This document shows, in pieces, positions 1 to 6,733 of a stretch of DNA of 16,601 nt. Position numbers and translations under genes: made by a program. The stretch is taken from contig JBOGDF010000089.1 in NCBI GenBank assembly GCA_050701635.1, positions 1-16,601 on the forward strand, read 5' to 3'. The stretch's first letter is position 1. Each line of letters starts with the position of its first letter. The notes under the pieces are model-generated. The model searched no databases, was not told the DNA's origin, and worked only from the letters and a program-made list of their open reading frames with translations. The DNA comes from WHSM01 sp050701635 (lineage in GTDB: Bacteria; Actinomycetota; Actinomycetes; Mycobacteriales; Micromonosporaceae).

Positions 1-32
1 GTGCGGGCGGGCGCGGGTGGTGCGGGGGCGGG

Positions 33-53
33 CGCGGCCGGGCGCCGGCCGCG
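33..53. terminator. GC-rich hairpin downstream of the GlxA-type regulator
   Basis: Perfect 9-bp inverted repeat (33-41 against 45-53) with a 3-base loop, starting 8 bases beyond the stop codon of the minus-strand regulator gene. There is no T-tract on either strand, so it is a possible actinobacterial hairpin terminator rather than a classical intrinsic one. The first 60 bases hold no other recognisable feature. Confidence 0.4.
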
Positions 54-60
54 TCCCGGG

Positions 61-1065
61 TCACGACGCGCGGAACGTCTTGCGGTACGTCAGCGGCGCG
101 ACGCCGAGCGCGGTACGCATCTGCTGGCGCAGGGTGGCGCCGGTGCCGAGGCCGGTGCGTACCGCGATCTGCTCCACGGTCAGGTCGGTGGTCTCCAGCA
201 GCTCGCGGGCGTACTCGAGCCGTTGCTGGGTCAGCCAGCGCGCCGGCGTCAGCCCGGTCTCGGCCACGAACCGGCGACTGAAGGTCCGTACGCTCATCCG
301 GGCGTGGCGGGCCAGCCCGGCGACGTCCAGCGGCTGGTCGAGGTGCTCCAGCGCCCAGGCGAGGGTGGGCGCGGTGCCGTCGGCGCCCGGGTCGGGCAGG
401 TGCCGCTGGATGAACTGCGCCTGGCCTCCGGCGCGTACCGGGGGCACCACACAGTGGCGGGCCGCCCGGTTGGCGATCTCGCTGCCGAAGTCCTCGCGCA
501 CCACGTGCAGGCAGAGGTCGAGCCCGGCGGCGACCCCCGCTGAGCTGAGCACGTCACCGGCGTCGACGTACAGCGCGCCGGGGTCCAGGTCGATCTCGGG
601 GTAGAGCGCACGGAACCGGTCGGCGTGCGACCAGTGGGTGGTGGCGGGCCGGCCGTCGAGCAGCCCGGCGGCGGCGAGCACGAACGCGCCGGTGCAGATC
701 GACATGATCCGGGCGCCGGGCCGGATCGTGCTGAGCGCTTTCGCCAGGTCGGGCGGCAGCTCGCCGCGGTAGACCGGGCCGTCGATGTACGTCCCGGGGA
801 TCACCACCGTGTCCGCGTCGGCCAGCGCCTCGGGCCCGGCGTCCGGGATCACCCCGAAGCCGTGGCTGGCGCGTACCGGCTCGGTGGTCAGGCCGCAGAC
901 CGTGACCTGGTACATCGGGCGGTCGTCGGGGTCCTTGGCGGCGCCGAAGATCATCGGCGCGATCGTCATGTCGAACCCGACTACCGGGTCCAACGCGAGG
1001 ACGGCCACCCGGTGCTGCCTGCGTCGCGTCATGCCTGCCTGTGTCGTCGTGGCTGGCTGGGTCAT
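61..1065 (-). CDS. GlxA-family AraC-type transcriptional regulator (DJ-1/PfpI-like domain + HTH)
   Basis: Cytoplasmic DNA-binding regulator of 334 residues, the usual length for the family. Residues about 18-190 form a DJ-1/PfpI (class I glutamine amidotransferase-like) domain; the segment at 122-145 (SICTGAF, then LLDGRPATTHW) is the family hallmark, with Cys124 at the nucleophile-elbow position. Residues about 232-330 are an AraC double helix-turn-helix (LARHARMSVRTFSRRF, then VEQIAVRTGLGTGATLRQQM). Family knowledge: the N-terminal fold usually senses a small ligand rather than acting as an enzyme. The gene is divergent from an MFS transporter and the short gap between them carries an inverted repeat, so it probably controls itself and the transporter. 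Start taken at ATG 1065; an in-frame ATG at 1032 is possible because neither has a strong ribosome binding site. The ligand is unknown. Confidence 0.93.
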   Translation of the reverse strand: MTQPATTTQAGMTRRRQHRVAVLALDPVVGFDMTIAPMIFGAAKDPDDRPMYQVTVCGLTTEPVRASHGFGVIPDAGPEALADADTVVIPGTYIDGPVYRGELPPDLAKALSTIRPGARIMSICTGAFVLAAAGLLDGRPATTHWSHADRFRALYPEIDLDPGALYVDAGDVLSSAGVAAGLDLCLHVVREDFGSEIANRAARHCVVPPVRAGGQAQFIQRHLPDPGADGTAPTLAWALEHLDQPLDVAGLARHARMSVRTFSRRFVAETGLTPARWLTQQRLEYARELLETTDLTVEQIAVRTGLGTGATLRQQMRTALGVAPLTYRKTFRAS

Positions 1066-1082
1066 GGCCGAATTCTTTCACA

Positions 1083-1102
1083 TAGTGGCGATCCTGCCAC
1101 TA
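1083..1102. promoter_or_regulatory. Inverted repeat, candidate operator of the GlxA-type regulator
   Basis: TAGTGGC-GATCCT-GCCACTA: perfect 7-bp arms around a 6-bp spacer, 18 bp from the regulator start and 35 bp from the MFS start. The TGGC...GCCA core resembles the TGGC-containing sites bound by AdpA, a regulator with the same DJ-1/AraC architecture. Binding is inferred from position, symmetry and family only. Confidence 0.5.
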
Positions 1103-1136
1103 GTTGCGGCGTACCGGTTCGGTCAGGATCAGTCTC

Positions 1137-2417
1137 GTGACCCAACTCGCCGAGCGGCCCGCAGCGGCCCGATCCCGTTCCCACTGGCCCTGGACCGTCG
1201 CCGCGGTCGCGTTCGTGATCCTGATCGGCGCCGCCGGCTTCCGGTCCGTACCGAGCGTGCTGATCGACCCGCTGCACCTCGAATTCGGGTGGTCCCGGGC
1301 CACCATCGGCGCCGCGGTCTCGCTCAACCTGGTGCTGTTCGGCGTGATCTCGCCGTTCGCCGCCGCGCTGATGGAACGGCTCGGGATGCGGCGCGTGGTG
1401 ATCGGCGCGCTGCTGCTGATCGCCGCCGGCAGCGGATTGCCGGTGTTCATGACGGCCAGCTGGCAGCTGCTCCTCACCTGGGGCGTCCTGGTCGGGGTCG
1501 GCACCGGCTCGATGTCGATGGTCTTCGTGGCGACCGTGGTCAGCCGGTGGTTCGTGGCGCGCCAGGGGCTGGTCAGCGGCGTACTGACCGCGGCGGGGGC
1601 GACCGGGCAGCTGGTGTTCCTGCCGCTGGTGGCGCGGCTGGCGACGGCGTACGGCTGGCGTACGGCCTCGCTGGTGGTGGCGGCGTGCGCGCTGGCGGTG
1701 GTGCCGGTCGTGGTGCTGCTGCTGCGGGAACACCCGCGCGACGTCGGGGTCACCGCGTACGGGGGCGGGGCGGAGGAGGTGGCGCCAGCGGTGACCGGCG
1801 GGCTGGCCGCGCGGGCGTGGACGGCATTGCGGGACGCGGCGCGTACCCGAGCCTTCTGGCTGCTCGCGGGCGGGTTCGCGATCTGCGGGATCTCCACCAA
1901 CGGCCTGGTCGGTACGCACTTCGTCTCCGCCGCGCACGACCACGGGATGCCGTACACCACCGCCGCCGGGCTGCTCGCCCTGGTGGGCATCTTCGACGTG
2001 GCGGGCACCGTACTGTCCGGCTGGCTCACCGACCGGATCCGCCCGCAGCTGCTGCTCGGCGTCTACTACGCCCTGCGCGGCGCTTCGCTGCTGGTGTTGC
2101 CACTGCTGTTCGCGCCCCACGTACAACCGAGCATGTGGGTTTTCATCCTGTTCTACGGCCTGGACTGGATCGCCACCGTGCCGCCCACCGTGGCGCTGTG
2201 CCGGGCGCACTTCGGGATGTCCGGCCCGATCGTGTTCGGCTGGGTGTTCGCCTCGCACCAGATCGGCGCCGCGCTGGCCGCCGTCGGGGCCGGCGCGATC
2301 CGGGACGTGTTCGGCGCATACCACCTGGCGTGGTGGATCGCCGGTGCCCTCTGCATGCTCGCCGCCGCGATGTCGCTCCGCATCCGCTCCGCCCCGGCCG
2401 TCAACATTCCCGGATGA
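1137..2417 (+). CDS. MFS transporter
   Basis: Integral membrane transporter of 426 residues with about 12 hydrophobic segments in two halves, typical of the major facilitator superfamily. A basic loop after the second helix (ALMERLGMRRVV) matches the conserved loop 2-3 motif, and a related loop occurs in the second half (GWLTDRIRPQ). The general look resembles monocarboxylate/oxalate-formate-type MFS proteins, but the substrate cannot be assigned. Start chosen at GTG 1137 because AGGA lies 8 bases upstream (1125-1128); the earlier TTG at 1104 would run into the intergenic operator region. The gene is divergent from a GlxA-type regulator, which likely controls it. The last 17 bases overlap the end of a convergent small gene. 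Confidence 0.92.
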   Translation: MTQLAERPAAARSRSHWPWTVAAVAFVILIGAAGFRSVPSVLIDPLHLEFGWSRATIGAAVSLNLVLFGVISPFAAALMERLGMRRVVIGALLLIAAGSGLPVFMTASWQLLLTWGVLVGVGTGSMSMVFVATVVSRWFVARQGLVSGVLTAAGATGQLVFLPLVARLATAYGWRTASLVVAACALAVVPVVVLLLREHPRDVGVTAYGGGAEEVAPAVTGGLAARAWTALRDAARTRAFWLLAGGFAICGISTNGLVGTHFVSAAHDHGMPYTTAAGLLALVGIFDVAGTVLSGWLTDRIRPQLLLGVYYALRGASLLVLPLLFAPHVQPSMWVFILFYGLDWIATVPPTVALCRAHFGMSGPIVFGWVFASHQIGAALAAVGAGAIRDVFGAYHLAWWIAGALCMLAAAMSLRIRSAPAVNIPG

Positions 2418-2607
2418 GGATCTTCACCCGGTCGGCGGCGGCAAGCACCCGCGGTTCCGCGCTGAGCCTCTGGGCGGTGCGATATGCCGTGTCGCGGTCA
2501 TCGAAGACCAGTCGGCAGATCACGGTTTCCGGTCGCCGGTGCTCATCCCGTCGGTCGTCCCCGGTACGAACGTTCGTCACGACCACGACATAGCGCTCCT
2601 TGCTCAC
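2401..2607 (-). CDS. Small unknown protein (68 aa), coupled to the upstream 119-aa gene
   Basis: I do not recognise this protein. It begins VSKERYVVVVTN and ends VKILIREC, is highly charged in the middle (GDDRRDEHRRPE), has a short hydrophobic beta-like N-terminal strand, and shows no signal peptide or membrane segment. GTG at 2607 was chosen as start because it forms a GTGA overlap with the stop of the upstream gene (2604-2606), and GAGG lies 5 bases upstream; a GTG 15 bases earlier (2622) is possible but less well placed. Translational coupling suggests that the two products act together. Its end overlaps the MFS gene end by 17 bp in convergent orientation. Codon use is more mixed than in the flanking genes. 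Confidence 0.6.
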   Translation of the reverse strand: MSKERYVVVVTNVRTGDDRRDEHRRPETVICRLVFDDRDTAYRTAQRLSAEPRVLAAADRVKILIREC

Positions 2608-2963
2608 GGCAGCCTCGTCCACACCGGGTAGACCACGGCCCGCCCGGTTGCGGGATGCAGATCGCCGGACCCGTGTTGGGTACGTTCAGCGGCCAGGTGT
2701 CTTAGCACCTGTCGCATCAGCGATGCGGCTAAGTCCCACGCGTGGGCGGCCACCTCGCAGCGTGGCCCAAAGACGGGGAATGTGCGTACCGGCAATCGGC
2801 CGCATGCACAGACGTCATGGGGCCCGACCTCGTGCCGGCGCATCGACAGCGACGCGGCTTGCACGCATCGCCCCGTCTCGAACAGCACGGCGGGTGCGTC
2901 CCACAAGTGCGCAGCATCCGTGCCAGTCGCCGCACGCACCTGTTCATCAGGGGTCGTCGCCAT
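2604..2963 (-). CDS. Unknown protein (119 aa) with a CxC motif, first gene of a two-gene unit
   Basis: Unrecognised soluble protein. It is supported as a real gene by a strong ribosome binding site (AAGGAG, 9 bases before ATG 2963) and by the GTGA overlap with the next gene. Visible features are Cys33, then a Cys/His-containing segment at about 43-57 (RHEVGPHDVCACGR) and Cys71, which might bind a metal, and an Ala/Leu-rich helix (HAWDLAASLMRQVLRHLAAE). There is no signal peptide or membrane segment. It is transcribed divergently from the dual-XRE regulator across a 289-bp gap, an arrangement often seen for a regulator and its target. Third codon positions include many A/T, unlike the flanking housekeeping-type genes, which suggests acquired DNA. 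No function is assigned. Confidence 0.7.
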   Translation of the reverse strand: MATTPDEQVRAATGTDAAHLWDAPAVLFETGRCVQAASLSMRRHEVGPHDVCACGRLPVRTFPVFGPRCEVAAHAWDLAASLMRQVLRHLAAERTQHGSGDLHPATGRAVVYPVWTRLP

Positions 2964-3206
2964 CCGGTACTTCTCCTTGTCGGATTTTCAGATGTGCTAG
3001 CAGCGAAGCGATCGGGTTGAAGGCTTGCTGTGTTCACCCAACTGCGGGGGCAGGATGTAGGCCAGCGCCCAGCCGCCAGACCAACAATCCACTGACAGCA
3101 ACCGGTCGATGAGGTGACCGCGTCATGATCAAGTCCGTCTGCGAGAACTCGTGTGGATCTGGGCTATCGTCAGCACGCCCGGTGTTCACGACGTCACATG
3201 CCGATG

Positions 3207-3229
3207 GACGCAATCACCGGTGAAGCGTC
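3207..3229. promoter_or_regulatory. Quasi-palindrome upstream of the dual-XRE regulator, candidate operator
   Basis: GACGC-AAT-CACCGGTG-AA-GCGTC: outer 5-bp inverted arms enclosing a perfect 8-bp palindrome, centred about 35 bp before the chosen start of the regulator. The 2964-3252 gap between the divergent genes otherwise shows only a weak TANNNT hexamer (TATCGT, 3165-3170) without a convincing -35 element. A role in autoregulation is inferred from position and symmetry. Confidence 0.35.
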
Positions 3230-3252
3230 AGATGGCTCGTGGGGGAGTCGCC

Positions 3253-4809
3253 ATGCAGGAGTCGCAGGCTGTAGTGGAGGCACGTTGCGCCCTCGGGCGC
3301 CGCCTTGCGGCATGCCGAAAGGCGGCCGGGCACACCCAACACCAGTTGGCTTCACTTGTGCATTACGGGCGCGGGAGCATCGCCAACATCGAGACCGGCA
3401 GGCAGCACGCGCCGGCCCGGTTCTGGATCGATGCGGATGAGGCACTCGGCGCGCAAGGTGCGCTGGTTCGCACGAGCGAGAACCTCGAGGCGTTGATCCG
3501 CCGTGACCTGGTTGCCAGGCCACCGCTCGCCGGTACGCGCCCGGATAGGCGCAGCTGGCGGCGCAGAGCGCTCGCGGCCCGCCGCGCCGCTGCCGGACAC
3601 TCGCAGCATTCGCTCGCGGAGACCCTTGGCGTTGAGCGCTCCACGGTCGCCCGGTGGGAAAGCGGCGTGGCAACCCCGCAGCCGTGGGTACGCCCGAGGT
3701 TGTCTCAAGCCCTCGGGGTGAGCGTGCAGGCGTTGGGGCATCTGCTCGCCAGCCCGGACGACGTTGGTGGCTTACCGACTGTCTCGCTCTTGTCGGAGGG
3801 CGGCACGCCGGCGGGATCCAGTCCCGTTGGAGCGACGCGGCAGTCAGACGTGATCGCGACGCAGTTGCCGTCCCTGCGCCTCGTCCTCGATGCGCATGAG
3901 CTCCCACCGGACGGGCCAGTCCGGCCGCTCGGGGAGCTTCAGAAGATCGTCGCCACGGTCGTCAGTAGGCGCCTGCACTCGAACTACGTCGCGTTGGTCT
4001 TCGAATTACCGACGCTGCTGGCTGAATTGATGCGAGCGCTGCATCAGCGACGAGATAGCCAACGTCGCGTTGTGGCACGACTGCTGATGCAGGCGTACCG
4101 GGCTGCCGACGCCATTGCCGACAAGTTCGGGTACTACGACCTCTCTGCCCGGATCATCGACCGACTGCAGTGGGCGGCCAACGAAACCCACGACAGTCTG
4201 TTGGTCGCCACGGCCGCATACGTACGCACCGAAACGTTCTTCGCCAACGGCGACTTGGAGACCGGCCGGCGCATGCTTGAGCGGGCGGCGTCGGCGCTTG
4301 TGCCTGATGCTTCGATCAGGGCCTCTGCCACGTACGGTTCTCTTCACATGCGCGCAGCGGTGTCTGCGGCACGGGCAGGAGATCCCGTCCGGGCGCGCGA
4401 TCACCTTAGGGAAGCGGCCAGGTTCGCCCGGCACACGCACGAAGGGGTCTATCTTGGGACCGCCTTCGGGCCCGCTTCGGTGAGAATTCACCAGCTTTCG
4501 CTCGCGGTCGAACTGGGCGATGTCGGCGCGGCGTTGCACACCGCCGCCGGATGGGCTCCGCCGAAGAACACGCCGGCAGAGCGACGGTCACACTTCTATG
4601 TGGACCTTGCCAGGGCTTGTCTCGCCGCTGGCCGCCTCGATGCAACGCTTGACTCACTGATGGCGGCGAAGTCCACCGCCCCTGAGCACATACAGGGTCA
4701 TCCACAGGTTCGTTACATGGTGCGCCGGCTGCGGCAATCAGGAGTCGTGCGCAGCTCACGACTCACTGACCTCGCAGGATTCGTTCGTCTTGCTGAAGCC
4801 GCCAGCTAG
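3253..4809 (+). CDS. Transcriptional regulator with two XRE helix-turn-helix domains and a TPR-like C-terminal half
   Basis: Predicted cytoplasmic DNA-binding protein of 518 residues. The first HTH_XRE domain lies at about 13-66 (GRRLAACRKAAGHTQHQLA, then GRGSIANIETGR) and the second at about 105-158 (RRALAARRAAAGHSQHSLA, then VERSTVARWESG). From about 195 on it is helical with TPR-like repeats (for example ATAAYVRTETFFANGDLETG; AAVSAARAGDPVRARDHLREA; DLARACLAAGRLDATLDSLM). Such XRE-TPR proteins are common actinobacterial regulators that may sense a peptide or protein through the TPR part. Start chosen at ATG 3253 because GGGGGAG lies 5 bases upstream; earlier in-frame starts lack this. It is divergent from the two small genes, its likely targets. 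Codon use is relaxed, consistent with transfer. The stop codon TAG (4807-4809) lies in the left terminal CTAG of the 166-bp element. Confidence 0.88.
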   Translation: MQESQAVVEARCALGRRLAACRKAAGHTQHQLASLVHYGRGSIANIETGRQHAPARFWIDADEALGAQGALVRTSENLEALIRRDLVARPPLAGTRPDRRSWRRRALAARRAAAGHSQHSLAETLGVERSTVARWESGVATPQPWVRPRLSQALGVSVQALGHLLASPDDVGGLPTVSLLSEGGTPAGSSPVGATRQSDVIATQLPSLRLVLDAHELPPDGPVRPLGELQKIVATVVSRRLHSNYVALVFELPTLLAELMRALHQRRDSQRRVVARLLMQAYRAADAIADKFGYYDLSARIIDRLQWAANETHDSLLVATAAYVRTETFFANGDLETGRRMLERAASALVPDASIRASATYGSLHMRAAVSAARAGDPVRARDHLREAARFARHTHEGVYLGTAFGPASVRIHQLSLAVELGDVGAALHTAAGWAPPKNTPAERRSHFYVDLARACLAAGRLDATLDSLMAAKSTAPEHIQGHPQVRYMVRRLRQSGVVRSSRLTDLAGFVRLAEAAS

Positions 4810-4971
4810 TGTCCTGGGCCAGAGATTGGTTGATGAAGTCCGGTGTCCAGGTGGTGCGTCGCAAGGCGGAGGAGGAGCCAATACCGGTGTTGTATTGGCG
4901 ACGACGACAACGCCGCGAGGCGCCGCCTGGGCGCCGGACTTCGCAAGCGAATCTCTGGCGCAGGGCACTAG
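4806..4971. mobile_element. 166-bp near-palindromic MITE-like element between convergent genes
   Basis: The two ends are inverted copies of each other: over the outer 57 positions, 45 match (about 79%), both starting CTAGTG. The central part is again symmetric (CCAATAC at 4878-4884 facing GTATTGG at 4892-4898), so almost the whole element could fold into one hairpin. Most of the arm differences are T against C, which still allow G-U pairing in RNA. It encodes no plausible protein. Both termini are CTAG, compatible with a TA duplication (IS630/Tc1-type, known to target CTAG) or a 4-bp CTAG duplication (IS5-type YTAR target). I infer a non-autonomous miniature inverted-repeat element. It may also act as a bidirectional terminator. 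The parent transposase cannot be named from this window. Confidence 0.75.
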
Positions 4972-5615
4972 CCAGGTGGCCGCACGAGACCGGCGAGTTC
5001 GGTCAATGAGGTGACAACCCAGTCGGCGTGCTTTTTCACCAACGGATCGTCGGCCCACAGGTAGCCCCATGGCCCGCGCTTGATCAGCGCCGTGCGGAAG
5101 CCCGCCACGGTGGCCGGAATCAAGTCATTGTCACGGTGATCGCCCACGTAGAGCGTCTCCTGACGTGGGCCCGGGGCGAGGGCTGCCACTCGGTCGAAGA
5201 ACTCCGGTGCGGGCTTGGCAACGCCCCATTCGCCGGAGGTCGCGACGGCATTGCACGGTAGGTCCAGGGCGCGCAGCAGCGAGGCTGCCTTTGCGGTCTG
5301 ATTGCCGGCGATGCCGACCCAGACGCCGCGTTGGCGAAGCGCGGCAAGGCCCTGCCGCACGTCTGGATATAGATCGGCCTCCTCGATCTGTTCACCACGA
5401 CCGGCTGCCTCACGTTTCTGCCGCTCGACTTCCAAGTCGAAACCTGGCCGGAAGTACTGAAACGTCTCGGCGTTGTTCCGTCCCTCTGCTGTTACCGCGC
5501 CGAGCAACGCGGAGAACGTGTGCCGTGGAACCTCGATCCAGTCGGCCCACGCCGCCCACTCGCGAGTGTCGTCGAGCAGCGTCTCACCGATGTCGAAGAC
5601 GACGGAACGGATCAT
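4968..5615 (-). CDS. HAD-superfamily hydrolase
   Basis: Soluble phosphatase-like enzyme of 215 residues. HAD motifs are visible in order: motif I FDIGETL with nucleophile Asp8; a helical cap at about 15-90; motif II at GIAGNQ (Asn105 where Ser/Thr is usual); motif III Lys134 (VAKPAPEFF); motif IV GDHRDND at 158-164. The second motif I Asp, usually the acid/base, is Gly10. Some active HAD phosphatases such as E. coli YihX also have Gly here, so activity is not excluded. ATG 5615 is preceded by AAGGGGG at a 7-base spacing. Substrate unknown; a small phosphorylated metabolite is likely from the family. The stop codon lies in the right terminal CTAG of the 166-bp element. Codon use is intermediate between the accessory and housekeeping styles. 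Confidence 0.88.
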   Translation of the reverse strand: MIRSVVFDIGETLLDDTREWAAWADWIEVPRHTFSALLGAVTAEGRNNAETFQYFRPGFDLEVERQKREAAGRGEQIEEADLYPDVRQGLAALRQRGVWVGIAGNQTAKAASLLRALDLPCNAVATSGEWGVAKPAPEFFDRVAALAPGPRQETLYVGDHRDNDLIPATVAGFRTALIKRGPWGYLWADDPLVKKHADWVVTSLTELAGLVRPPG

Positions 5616-5664
5616 CGCCGAGCCCCCTTCCCGAGGTCACCATGCGGCGTCGTGAGACATAGCG

Positions 5665-5694
5665 AGCCTAGCCAGGGCTTCGTTGTAGCAGTAA
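5665..5694 (-). promoter_or_regulatory. Candidate promoter of the HAD gene
   Basis: On the minus strand a TAGGCT -10 hexamer (5665-5670) lies 18 bases downstream of TTACTG (5689-5694), about 50 bases before the HAD start. TAGGCT is a good actinobacterial -10; the -35 match is weak. The rest of the 5616-5832 gap shows a TTGACA on the plus strand (5717-5722) without a matching -10, and no other feature. Confidence 0.35.
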
Positions 5695-5832
5695 TGAGGC
5701 AGTTCGGCAGAGTTACTTGACAGCCCAGAGCAAGCGCAACGCGGAGGCGGACGCGAGCCGTCATGTCTCGAGGGATCCGCTCTGCTCTGGTGTCATGGAA
5801 CGAAACGGGCCCAATCATTGAGGAGTGACTCC

Positions 5833-6299
5833 GTGGGGCGAGTTGACTACTACGACGATCCGGCGGCGCCGGCAGCCAACTCGCTGGTGCCAGGCGTGTC
5901 AGCGGTGGTCCCTCACGACGGCGCGGTGCTGTTGCACCGGCGGCGCGACAACGACCTCTGGGCGCTGCCGGGCGTGCGATGGAGATCGGCGAGAGCGTGA
6001 CGCAGGCGGTCGTACGCGAGGTCCGGGAGGAGACCGGATTCAGCGTCGAGCCGGTACGGCTGGTCGGCATCTACTCCGACCCCAGGCACGTGTTCGCCTA
6101 CGACGACGGCGAAGTCCGGCAGGAGTTCTCGATCTGTTTCGCGTGTGAGATCCGGGACGGCGAGCTCAGGGCGAGCGACGAGTCCCACGAAGTCGCTTTC
6201 GTACCCCTGGACGAGCTGGTCCGGCTGCCGATGCACCCGTCGATCCGGCTCCGCCTCGACCACTTCAACGCGGGGCCGCACCCGCCACACATATCGTGA
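5833..6299 (+). pseudogene. Nudix hydrolase gene with a one-base frameshift in the Nudix box
   Basis: Start GTG 5833 follows GAGGAG at a 7-base spacing. The first part (VGRVDYYDDP to RRRDNDLWALPG) is the N-terminal strand region of a Nudix hydrolase. At about 5971-5977 the frame breaks: GGCGTGCGATG stands where GGC-GGT-GCG-ATG would give the expected LPGGAMEIGE. Reading on in the other frame from ATG 5979 gives the rest of the box (MEIGESVTQAVVREVREETG), fitting GX5EX7REUXEEXGU, and a normal C-terminal part ending at 6299. As written, translation stops at 6000. The intact enzyme, about 155 residues, would hydrolyse nucleoside diphosphate-linked compounds. Either a real recent deletion or a sequencing error in a G run; conservation of the rest favours a very recent event or an error. 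The 3' end overlaps the YccF gene by GTGA. Confidence 0.85.
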
Positions 6300-6733
6300 T
6301 CCGTATGCGGTTTCTGCTGAACGTCATCTGGCTGGTCTTCGGTGGCTTCTTCATGGCCCTCGGGTACGCCTTCGCGGGCCTGATCTGCTTCGTGCTGATC
6401 GTGACCATCCCGTTCGGGGTGGCGGCGTTCCGGATGGCGCGGTTCACGCTCTGGCCTTTCGGCCGGGAGCTGATCCGCAAGCCGTCGGCGGGAGCCGGGT
6501 CGACGATCGGCAACGTGATCTGGATCGTGGTCGCCGGCTGGTGGCTGGCGCTGGGTCACCTGGCGGCGGCGATCGCGCAGTTCGTCACGATCATCGGGAT
6601 CCCGCTCGCGCTGGCCAACCTGAAGCTGCTGCCGGTCTCGCTGACTCCGCTCGGCCACGAGATCGTGCCTTCCGACGAGGTCGGCCGGGTCGTGGTCAGC
6701 GACTCCGCAGCCCCGGGGCTGAGAGACACCTAG
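6296..6733 (+). CDS. yccF: YccF-family inner membrane protein
   Basis: Small membrane protein of 145 residues made of two similar YccF units: about 5-60 (NVIWLVFGGFFMALGYAF ... IPFG ... WPFGREL) and about 71-124 (NVIWIVVAGWWLALGHLA ... IPLA ... TPLGHEI). Each unit holds two hydrophobic segments, giving about four membrane spans, followed by a short polar tail. The family is widespread and its molecular role is not established. GTG 6296 overlaps the stop of the Nudix gene (GTGA), suggesting coupled translation; ATG 6305 is an alternative start. If the Nudix frameshift is real, coupling to this gene would be weakened unless ribosomes restart at ATG 5979. Its TAG stop shares a CTAG with the stop of the convergent SGNH gene. 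Confidence 0.9.
   Translation: MIRMRFLLNVIWLVFGGFFMALGYAFAGLICFVLIVTIPFGVAAFRMARFTLWPFGRELIRKPSAGAGSTIGNVIWIVVAGWWLALGHLAAAIAQFVTIIGIPLALANLKLLPVSLTPLGHEIVPSDEVGRVVVSDSAAPGLRDT

Noticed and set aside
785..2593. Long plus-strand open frame (about 600 codons) across the regulator and MFS genes
   Set aside because: It overlaps two well-supported genes in another frame or strand, has Arg/Gly/Ala-rich low-complexity translation and no recognisable domain: a GC-bias shadow.
2401..2963. Toxin-antitoxin pair
   Set aside because: Size and overlap fit, but neither protein shows a known toxin or antitoxin motif, and the likely regulator is a separate divergent gene.
4806..4971. Small protein-coding gene in the region between the dual-XRE and HAD genes
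   Set aside because: Open frames here arise from the palindromic element, differ between arms and have no ribosome binding site or recognisable sequence.
5960..6000. Programmed -1 frameshift in the Nudix gene
   Set aside because: No slippery heptamer or downstream stimulatory structure is evident, and the simple loss of one G explains the break.
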